DNA of 28,167 nt from IMG/VR virus record IMGVR_UViG_3300032236_001168, positions 1-28,167 of that record; one strand, given 5' to 3'. The notes beneath the pieces are model-generated. The model made no database searches and was not told where the DNA came from. It was given only the letters and a program-made list of their open reading frames with translations. Source of the stretch: a virus. Shown one piece after another: positions 22,207-28,167 of the stretch. Numbering within the stretch: position 1 is the stretch's first letter; each line of letters begins with the position of its first letter. A program made the translations under genes and the position numbers.

Positions 22207-22530
22207 ATGCAAAATTTCTTAGGTAAAGATGGTTTTATTTGGTGGGTTGGTGTTGTAGAGAATCGTATGGATCCTCTTGGATTAGGCCGTTGTCAAGTTC
22301 GTATATTTGGATGGCACACAGATGGTTCAGAAAAAACCAAATTAGAAATGCCGATTGAGGACTTACCTTGGGCAACACCACTACTGCCACTAAATAATTC
22401 GAGAACATTTTCTTCACCAGAATTAGGTGATTGGGTTGTTGGATTCTTTTTTGATGGTATGGCTGGTCAATTTCCTGTTATGATGGGTGTACTGCCTGGT
22501 TATACAGCACCACCAACACAATACATTTGA
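22207..22530 (+). CDS. gp5-like OB-fold protein, without lysozyme or spike domains
   Basis: This 107-residue protein consists of an OB fold like the N-terminus of T4 gp5: FIWWVGVVENRMDPLGLGRCQVRIFGWHT (residues 10-38), DLPWATPLLP, then FSSPELGDWVVGFFFDGMAGQFPVMMGVLPG (62-92). In T4 this domain is fused to a lysozyme and a beta-helix. Here it stands alone, with the spike two genes on and a GH24 domain in the minus-strand gene at 15352-16716. The role is the collar joining hub and spike. Confidence 0.85.
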   Translation: MQNFLGKDGFIWWVGVVENRMDPLGLGRCQVRIFGWHTDGSEKTKLEMPIEDLPWATPLLPLNNSRTFSSPELGDWVVGFFFDGMAGQFPVMMGVLPGYTAPPTQYI

Positions 22531-22539
22531 GGAATATAA

Positions 22540-23442
22540 ATGGCAACAACATCACAACAAACATCAGTTAATTTAGGTGGAAGTGAGATTTTTAACCTAA
22601 AGGTTGTGGAAACATTACCACCAAATTCACCTTTTGGTAAACTACTTAATACACCGCAAGTTCAAACAACACCACAATTGGCCAGAGGTTATATGCCTGG
22701 TTCATCAATTGATTTGTTAAACAATAATTTGGCACACGTTTGTGACTTCAAATTCATTTTTAATATACAAGGTGATTTTACTTTAGGATTAGTCAATCCT
22801 GTTACTGCATTACAAAAAGCAATTAGAAGTGCAAAATTAAAAGCTGCTAATAGATTAAGAAGTTTGGTTCAAGATGGTATTCAAGCATTTAGACAAGCTT
22901 TAGATGCAATTATTAAAGCATTAGGTTTTGATCCTAGTGGCCAATTATCATATTACTGGTCTTTAGGTAAAGATATTATAAGAAAAATAAATGAAGTTAT
23001 TGAATTCATTGCTGAAAAAGTTGAAATTGTTTTAGAATGGATATTTTTGGCACAACAAATTAAACAATTAGTTGATTGGATTTTAAGTTTACCAGATAAA
23101 TTAAAATCTTTACTTGCAGATTGTGTTAAGAATTTTACCACCTCAATTAAACAAGTCGCTACAAGTATAGGTTCAATTCCTGACCAAATTTCAAATTTAA
23201 CTAAAGAACAAACACAAACTATTGCAAATGAATTTAATTTTGCAAATAAATTATTATTAGATTCTTTGCAAGTACAACAATCATCCATTCCATCAAATGT
23301 TTCAACAACGTTAGGTTTTAATACAACTGATCCGGAACATTTAATTATAATTGCAAACTATATAAAAGAATCTACACCAAGTGCAAGTAGTGTTGTTGCT
23401 AATACCACTTATTATCAATTTCAATTAGCTCAATCACCATAA
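22540..23442 (+). CDS. Virion structural protein between hub and spike genes
   Basis: This 300-residue protein has no recognised domain. The start has GAGGAA upstream. The N-terminal 75 residues are beta-like with prolines (VVETLPPNSPFGKLLNTPQVQ). Residues about 90-240 form a long helical region with amphipathic and hydrophobic helices (EVIEFIAEKVEIVLEWIFLAQQIKQLVDWIL), which could be coiled coil or membrane-interacting. The C-terminal SSIPSNVSTTLGFNTTD part is polar. Its position between the OB-fold and spike genes suggests a hub or tail-tip component. Confidence 0.6.
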   Translation: MATTSQQTSVNLGGSEIFNLKVVETLPPNSPFGKLLNTPQVQTTPQLARGYMPGSSIDLLNNNLAHVCDFKFIFNIQGDFTLGLVNPVTALQKAIRSAKLKAANRLRSLVQDGIQAFRQALDAIIKALGFDPSGQLSYYWSLGKDIIRKINEVIEFIAEKVEIVLEWIFLAQQIKQLVDWILSLPDKLKSLLADCVKNFTTSIKQVATSIGSIPDQISNLTKEQTQTIANEFNFANKLLLDSLQVQQSSIPSNVSTTLGFNTTDPEHLIIIANYIKESTPSASSVVANTTYYQFQLAQSP

Positions 23443-23444
23443 TT

Positions 23445-24293
23445 ATGACAACTAAACCAGATTTTGTTACCGCATGGACAGAACCAGAGTCGGCAGCCAA
23501 TACAAATTACCAACCAGTATATCCTTACAATAATGTTACACAAACTAAAGGTGGACATTCATTAGAATTGGACGACACTCCTACACGTGAACGTGTCAGA
23601 CTGCAACATGGTAAAGGAACGTTCTTGGAGATGCATCCTAATGGTGATGAGGTGCATAAAATCATTGGTGACGGTTACACAATTACCTTGGGTGACCACA
23701 ACATTGCGATTGGTGTGGATGACGGTAATCTTGCCAAAAAGTTAAATATTACCGTTTATGGTGATGCATACTTTAATGTTAAAGGTGATAAGATTGAAGA
23801 AATTGATGGTAATTATGAACAACACGTAAAAGGCAATTATACACAAACAGTGAATGGTATTAGTACTATATCTTCTTTAGGTGATATGCGTGTATTTGCT
23901 GGTTCATCAGTTGCAGGAAAATTAACAGTATCTGTGCCAGACCATGTTCGTATCAATGGTGATTTAAGTGTCACTGGTGAAATGAAGGCAGATAAAGTCA
24001 CTTCTGTAACAAGAGTTGATGCTGGAACAGGTATGAGTGCCGGTTCTTTAGGTTATGTAACTTTAACTGGTGGAGTTGCAGTTGGCATACCTGTAGCAGT
24101 ACCTTTGCAGATAAATTGTTCAGGCCCAATTAATTCACTTGTTAGTATGTCTTCGCCAATGGCCAATTTTGGTGTTATGGGTGCTATACTTGCAGGCGAT
24201 ACTGTAAATGAAACTATACGAAACTTTCACATACATATTGCACCATTTGGACCAACATCACCACCAACAACACAAGAAGTGAAAGTAAAATGA
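23445..24293 (+). CDS. Baseplate central spike protein, gp5 C-terminal-like
   Basis: This 282-residue protein has the pattern of a triple-stranded beta-helix spike. GGHSLELDDTPTRERVRLQHGKGTFLEMHPNGDEVHKIIGDGYTI (about 37-81) is a typical spike entry, followed by valine/glycine-rich strands (GDAYFNVKGDKIEEIDGNYEQHVKGNYTQTVNG, DHVRINGDLSVTGEMKADKVTSV). The end has FHIHIAPFGPTSPP with a His-x-His that could bind a metal ion at the tip, as in many spike tips. It would puncture the outer membrane. It overlaps the next gene by 4 bases (ATGA). Confidence 0.82.
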   Translation: MTTKPDFVTAWTEPESAANTNYQPVYPYNNVTQTKGGHSLELDDTPTRERVRLQHGKGTFLEMHPNGDEVHKIIGDGYTITLGDHNIAIGVDDGNLAKKLNITVYGDAYFNVKGDKIEEIDGNYEQHVKGNYTQTVNGISTISSLGDMRVFAGSSVAGKLTVSVPDHVRINGDLSVTGEMKADKVTSVTRVDAGTGMSAGSLGYVTLTGGVAVGIPVAVPLQINCSGPINSLVSMSSPMANFGVMGAILAGDTVNETIRNFHIHIAPFGPTSPPTTQEVKVK

Positions 24294-25114
24294 GTAGTAT
24301 ATACGCAAGATTAGGATTTAATTCTGCTGATCCTTTAACACAATCCACATCTGAAGATTTATCAGCAAATGTTCAAGTACAGTTAAGTTTTTTGCCACCA
24401 CTTCTAACACCATGGCAAATTCAAGATGTTGCAACTTCTAATACTTCAGGTTATTTTTCAAATCCTGTAGCTAACATAATATCATATATCACTTCAAGTT
24501 CACATCAGTTAATGAATTCAATCATTGGAGTGTCTGGAACTACACCTAATATTACAAGCGTGTTGTCAAACACATCAATTGTTGCAAATACAATTGTTAC
24601 AACTACTTGTCCAGGATTTTTATATCATACAAACAGAATATCAAACACTGTTGGTCCTGACACAAATACAAATGAAGTTCATTATCAAACAGCTATGGGC
24701 ATTGGTAAAACGATGGTTTATATCGTCAGTCAATCAGATGGAATTAAAAACAATTCACCTATAATGGGAAATTTTACAGCTTTATATACCAATGATACAT
24801 TAACACAACAAAAAATAACATTGGATGGTTGGATTACGACATTGAATAATAGTATTACTCTTGTTGGATCACCACCAGAAAAACAAACAAGCTTAACATT
24901 ACCTCAAGTACAAGAAATGTATAATGTGGTTTCAACACTAAATTCTACTATGGTAAATTACCGAGCACAAGATAATGCATTTTTTCTAAATTCAAGAGCT
25001 GTTTTGGATGATTTCAACGTTGTTCGTCAATTTACTGGAATGGGTCAGACAGAAACAGATTTAGTTATGAACTATATTGGCTCAGATAAGATTAAGCAAA
25101 GGTTGGAACCTTAA
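24290..25114 (+). CDS. Virion structural protein, unknown
   Basis: This 274-residue protein begins within the spike gene stop. It is rich in Ser, Thr, Asn and Pro with many short strands (STSEDLSANVQVQLSFLPPLLTPWQIQDV, GPDTNTNEVHYQTAMGIGKTMVYIVS), and the C-terminus is helical (NFFN-like ending: DAFNV...MNYIGSDKIKQRLEP). I see no enzyme motif or signal peptide. By position, it is part of the tail tip or baseplate, perhaps a spike or wedge accessory protein. Confidence 0.6.
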   Translation: MSSIYARLGFNSADPLTQSTSEDLSANVQVQLSFLPPLLTPWQIQDVATSNTSGYFSNPVANIISYITSSSHQLMNSIIGVSGTTPNITSVLSNTSIVANTIVTTTCPGFLYHTNRISNTVGPDTNTNEVHYQTAMGIGKTMVYIVSQSDGIKNNSPIMGNFTALYTNDTLTQQKITLDGWITTLNNSITLVGSPPEKQTSLTLPQVQEMYNVVSTLNSTMVNYRAQDNAFFLNSRAVLDDFNVVRQFTGMGQTETDLVMNYIGSDKIKQRLEP

Positions 25115-25115
25115 A

Positions 25116-25202
25116 ATGGAAAATTCGAAATTTTGCGTTCCGGCCCAAGAATTTTCTCCGACAGCTCCAAAAGTCCAAAAAAGCGTTTTACTCCTGCGAT
25201 AA
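25116..25202 (+). CDS. Possible 28-residue peptide, or a non-coding leader of gp25
   Basis: The only gap in the baseplate run lies here. An ATG at 25116 opens a 28-codon frame (MENSKFCVPAQEFSPTAPKV...) ending at 25202, eight bases before the gp25 start. Its codons (CCG, GCC, CTC, CTG, CGA) are unlike those of the neighbours and it lacks a clear ribosome site, so it may be non-coding and regulatory. A GATAAATA motif overlaps its end. Confidence 0.25.
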   Translation: MENSKFCVPAQEFSPTAPKVQKSVLLLR

Positions 25203-25205
25203 ATA
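25198..25205 (+). promoter_or_regulatory. Late-promoter-like GATAAATA next to gp25
   Basis: GATAAATA differs from the T4 late box by one base. It ends 4 bases before the gp25 ATG, so a transcript from it would be nearly leaderless. The same TAAATAAAG-N-ATGG layout occurs on the minus strand at 18784. Confidence 0.4.
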
Positions 25206-25209
25206 AAGA

Positions 25210-25602
25210 ATGGCAAACTTAACTAAAATATACTCAGACATAGACTTTACGTTCACCAGAAAACCGGTGACGAATGATGTTGCACTTAGTTATGATGCAC
25301 AGGCTGTCACAAGGTCCATAAGGAATTTGTTGTCAACTAAACACTATGAAAGACTTTGGAATCCAGATTTAGGTTCTGGTATTGAAACTATATTGTTTGA
25401 ACCAATTTCTTCAACCACAGTTTCAATGTTAAAAACAGAAATTATTGAAATGATTTCTCAACATGAACCTAGAGCAAAAGTTAAGGATGTATTGATTACT
25501 CCTAGACCAGATATCAACTCTTATAGTGTTTCTTTGTCTTTTTATCTAGAAAATGCAACACTTCCAACAACAGTAATACTTCTTTTAGAGAGAAACAGAT
25601 AA
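25210..25602 (+). CDS. gp25: Baseplate wedge protein, gp25-like
   Basis: This 130-residue protein (T4 gp25: 132) has the conserved gp25/W-like fold signatures: YSDIDFTFTRKPVTNDVALSYDAQAVTRSIRNLLSTKHYERLWNPDLGSGIETILFEP (residues 8-65) and MLKTEIIEMISQHEPRAKVKDVLITPRPDINSYSVSLSFYL (72-112). In T4, gp25 forms the wedge core with gp6 and nucleates the sheath. No strong Shine-Dalgarno sequence precedes the ATG. gp6 follows after one base, the same partner order as in many contractile systems. Confidence 0.93.
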   Translation: MANLTKIYSDIDFTFTRKPVTNDVALSYDAQAVTRSIRNLLSTKHYERLWNPDLGSGIETILFEPISSTTVSMLKTEIIEMISQHEPRAKVKDVLITPRPDINSYSVSLSFYLENATLPTTVILLLERNR

Positions 25603-25603
25603 A

Positions 25604-27679
25604 ATGGCTGGTGCTAATTCAAATATTCAATTGACAGAATTGGATTTCAATACAATAAAATCCAATTTTAAGACATATTTACAATCACAAGACACACTAA
25701 AAGACTATAATTATGACGGTGCGGCACTGAATGTTCTTTTAGATGTTATGGCATATAACACTCAATATAACGCATATTATCTTAATATGGTTGCAAATGA
25801 GATGTTTTTAGATTCGGCATTGCAAAGAAATTCTGTTATTTCGCAAGCTAAAGTATTGAATTATATACCAAAATCTGTAGTTGCGCCAAGTGCAGAAATC
25901 AATTTGATTGTCAATCAAGTTTCTGACAGTTCCCTTACATTGCCAAAATTCACACATTTTATGTCTGAAGCAATTGATGGTATCAATTATACATTTGTAA
26001 CAACCACATCAAGCACAGTAAATGTAACAAACAATCGGGCTATTTTTAACAACGTTACAATTAAACAAGGTACACCAACAACTATGACCTACACGGTCGA
26101 TTCGTTGACAAATCCAAACTATTTGTTTAAAATACCAAACATTAATGTAGACACAAATACATTACAAGTAACTGTGCAAGATTCGGTTTCAAATTCTTCT
26201 TATGAAATCTACACACAAGCTTCAGACTATTTGAAACTAGAAAACAATTCTCTTGTATATTTCTTACAAGAAGGTATGAATGGTTACTATGAAATTTATT
26301 TTGGTGATGATATATTAGGTAAAAAATTAAAAGATGGCAACATAGTTCAGATGACCTATCTGATAACATCTGGTACTTCTGCTTATCAAGCAAACAGTTT
26401 TGTTTTGATGGATTCAATCAGTGGTTATTCAAATACAATAACACAGTCGGTATCTTCTGCAACGAATGGTGCACCTAAAGAATCACTATCATCAATTAAG
26501 TTTCAGGCACCAAAATCTTATGCGGCTCAAAATCGTGCAGTCACAAAAGAAGATTACATAACAGCGATTCAACAAAACAATTTAGGTTATTCTTTTGATG
26601 CCGTATCGGTATGGGGTGGCCAAGAAAACGATCCGCCTGTTTATGGTCAAGTGTTTATTGCATTAAAACCTGCCGGTAGTTACACACTAACACCAACACA
26701 GAAACAAAAACTGATTGCAGATGTTATCAATCCAATTTCAGTGATGACTGTACAACCAACTATTGTCGATCCAGATTATACTTATATACAATTTAACGTA
26801 AATGTATATTACGATCCAAAGAAAACAAGTTCAACTGCATCACAGATTGAAAACTTGGTAAAAAATTCTGTCAAAAATTATGCAAAATCTTCTCTGAATA
26901 CTTTCAATTCTACATTGATGTTGTCAGAGTTTTCAAATCAAATTAATGCAACTGAACAGTCTATCATTACGAATGAAATTTCTATTCAATTACAGAAAAA
27001 GATTTACCCACAATTAGGTGTTGCAGGCACATATAAACTATATTATGGCGCACACTTGAAAAAAGGTATGTTCCAAAGTGGTGTCAATAGTTCTCCATCA
27101 GTTACGGTTTATAACACAAGTGGTCAAATTGTCAAAGGTGTTTACATTGAAGAAGTACCATCTTCTTCTGGTGGTGTTGAATCTATTTCTGTTATTAATC
27201 CAGGTTTTGGATATCAGAAAGCACCAACTGTAACCATTTTAGGTGATGGTTCGGGTGCGACTGCTCAAGCTGTTATTAATGCAAAAGGTGTTATCTCTGC
27301 AATCAATGTAACGAATGCTGGTAATAATTACACAAGTGCCATCGCAACAATTACAAATGCATCTGGTGATACAACAGGTACATTGGGTGCGGCTGTTGTT
27401 GCACTACAAGGTAGATACGGTACATTGAGAACTTATTATAACAATACACAACAAGTAAAAACAATATTAAATACTAATGTTGGAACGATTGATTATAATT
27501 TAGGTGTAGTTACTTTGAATTCGATAAGACTTTTGGACATTGATAATGATTTAGGACAACTAACAGTTTCAGCTCAGCCAGAAACCACAATCATTTCTTC
27601 ATCGTACAATAGAATTATTACAGTAGATGAATTTGATCCTGGTGCAATCCTTGTCAATGTCATTGCCAAAACAACATGA
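25604..27679 (+). CDS. gp6: Baseplate wedge protein, gp6-like
   Basis: This 691-residue protein is close to T4 gp6 (660). The N-terminus, TELDFNTIKSNFKTYLQSQDTLKDYNYDGAALNVLLDVMAYNTQYNAYYLNMVANEMFLDSA (8-69), is diagnostic for gp6 of T4-like phages and gpJ-type wedge proteins. GYYEIYFGDDILGKKLKDGNIVQMTY (about 226-252) and AVTKEDYITAI (about 312) are further family landmarks. Near the end, SVINPGFGYQKAPTVTILGDGSGATAQAVIN and ISAINVTNAGNNYTSAIATITN are two similar glycine-rich strands (532-585), probably a small repeated beta module inserted before the C-terminus. gp6 forms the inner ring that dimerises wedges. It overlaps the next gene (ATGA). Confidence 0.92.
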   Translation: MAGANSNIQLTELDFNTIKSNFKTYLQSQDTLKDYNYDGAALNVLLDVMAYNTQYNAYYLNMVANEMFLDSALQRNSVISQAKVLNYIPKSVVAPSAEINLIVNQVSDSSLTLPKFTHFMSEAIDGINYTFVTTTSSTVNVTNNRAIFNNVTIKQGTPTTMTYTVDSLTNPNYLFKIPNINVDTNTLQVTVQDSVSNSSYEIYTQASDYLKLENNSLVYFLQEGMNGYYEIYFGDDILGKKLKDGNIVQMTYLITSGTSAYQANSFVLMDSISGYSNTITQSVSSATNGAPKESLSSIKFQAPKSYAAQNRAVTKEDYITAIQQNNLGYSFDAVSVWGGQENDPPVYGQVFIALKPAGSYTLTPTQKQKLIADVINPISVMTVQPTIVDPDYTYIQFNVNVYYDPKKTSSTASQIENLVKNSVKNYAKSSLNTFNSTLMLSEFSNQINATEQSIITNEISIQLQKKIYPQLGVAGTYKLYYGAHLKKGMFQSGVNSSPSVTVYNTSGQIVKGVYIEEVPSSSGGVESISVINPGFGYQKAPTVTILGDGSGATAQAVINAKGVISAINVTNAGNNYTSAIATITNASGDTTGTLGAAVVALQGRYGTLRTYYNNTQQVKTILNTNVGTIDYNLGVVTLNSIRLLDIDNDLGQLTVSAQPETTIISSSYNRIITVDEFDPGAILVNVIAKTT

Positions 27680-28167
27680 TATCAGAAAATCAAAAAACAT
27701 CTCTATTAATTCCATCTCAACTTCCCGAATTCATTCGGGATAATCCTGAGTATGCTAATTTTAATTTATTCCTTCAAGCTTACTATGAATGGATGGAAGA
27801 AAATGACCAGGTTTTGGAAAGATCCAAAAACTTGTTGTCATATAAAGATATTGATACCACAACAAATGAGTTCATTGATTATTTTGTCAATGAATTTTTG
27901 CCATATTTTCCAAATGATGTTCTACTTAGTAAAGAACAGGCAATCAAAGTTGCGAGACAATTATATCAATCAAAAGGAACAATATCTTCTTACAAGTTTC
28001 TTTTCAAAATTTTATATAACTCTGAATTTGAAATTTTCTATACAAAAGATGCTGTATTCAAAGCATCAGCAGGCACATGGTATGTTGCAAGAAGTTTAAA
28101 ACTAAACAGTTTAGACCCTAACTTTTTAAATATAAAAAACTATAGGTTATTTGGTGAATCTACAAAA
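27676..28167 (+). CDS. gp7: Baseplate wedge protein, gp7-like, 5' part
   Basis: The gene starts in the gp6 stop (ATGA) and stays open to the end of the window (164 codons); the ATG at 27752 belongs to another frame. The visible sequence (SLLIPSQLPEFIRDNPEYANFNLFLQAYYEWMEEN, then NEFIDYFVNEFLPYFPNDVL and ARQLYQSKGTISSYKFLFKILYNSEFEIFY) matches the large wedge protein that follows gp6 in marine T4-like phages, usually called gp7. The partner order gp25-gp6-gp7 supports the call. The C-terminus lies outside the window. Confidence 0.72.
   Translation, partial: MISENQKTSLLIPSQLPEFIRDNPEYANFNLFLQAYYEWMEENDQVLERSKNLLSYKDIDTTTNEFIDYFVNEFLPYFPNDVLLSKEQAIKVARQLYQSKGTISSYKFLFKILYNSEFEIFYTKDAVFKASAGTWYVARSLKLNSLDPNFLNIKNYRLFGESTK

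Noticed and set aside
27752-28099. Plus-strand 115-codon frame
   Set aside because: It is an out-of-frame shadow of the gp7-like gene that starts at 27676 and stays open to the window end.
1-28167. CRISPR arrays, insertion sequences, integrase or attachment sites
   Set aside because: No regularly spaced direct repeats, transposase or integrase motifs were seen on either strand.

Overview
This window is part of the genome of a T4-like tailed phage (a contractile-tailed myovirus of the broad T4/cyanophage type). It is AT-rich and densely packed, with many stop/start overlaps of the TAATG and ATGA kind. The evidence is a set of T4-type core proteins: PhoH (partial), late-transcription coactivator gp33, helicase loader gp59, ssDNA-binding protein gp32, head-completion nuclease gp4, and baseplate/tail proteins gp26/gp51, gp48, gp53, a gp27-like hub, a gp5-like OB domain and spike, gp25, gp6 and a gp7-like protein. 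The host must be Gram-negative, because the phage carries two outer-membrane barrel proteins. A circularly permuted tmRNA whose tag reads ANDSQFALAA, and a TonB-dependent receptor with plug motifs I associate with betaproteobacteria, point (by inference) to a low-GC betaproteobacterium, perhaps freshwater or marine.

Layout. 1-318: end of phoH. 321-8699: an accessory block on the + strand. It holds a small DUF2061-like membrane protein, a 2OG-Fe(II) oxygenase-like protein, an unknown coiled protein, a repeat-containing adhesin or fibre protein, a small unknown, a cupin-like protein, a benzoate-CoA-ligase-like adenylating enzyme, an ATP-grasp enzyme, a complete 680-residue TonB-dependent receptor and a small unknown. 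8699-9697: a cupin and a PD-(D/E)XK nuclease. 9694-10028: a consensus sigma70 promoter driving a two-piece (permuted) tmRNA. 10053-11515: an exported beta-barrel protein, a small conserved protein and an exported SleB-type cell-wall hydrolase. 11517-13804: gp33, gp59, a deoxyribonucleotidase and gp32, closed by a clear rho-independent terminator at 13836-13859. 13865-19230 (minus strand): gp4, an unknown, a tail-tube-family protein, gp26 with a -1 frameshift signal into a gp51-like frame, a GH24-lysozyme-domain protein and a further structural protein. 19270-28167 (+ strand): the baseplate run gp48, gp53, hub, gp5 OB, a structural protein, spike, a structural protein, gp25, gp6 and the start of a gp7-like gene.

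How it works together. The right half builds the tail hub, wedge, spike and tube cap. The middle supplies replication and late-transcription factors. CTAAATAA motifs, two of them lying inside perfect sigma70 promoters, suggest early promoters combined with T4-style late promoters that gp33 would serve. The left half is the unusual part. The phage appears to bring its own outer-membrane receptor, a second small outer-membrane barrel, a pair of small-molecule ligases (aryl/acyl-adenylating and ATP-grasp), an oxygenase and its own ribosome-rescue RNA. This could be a cassette for making or taking up a small nutrient such as a metallophore, for replacing surface receptors, or both. No function is proven by sequence alone.
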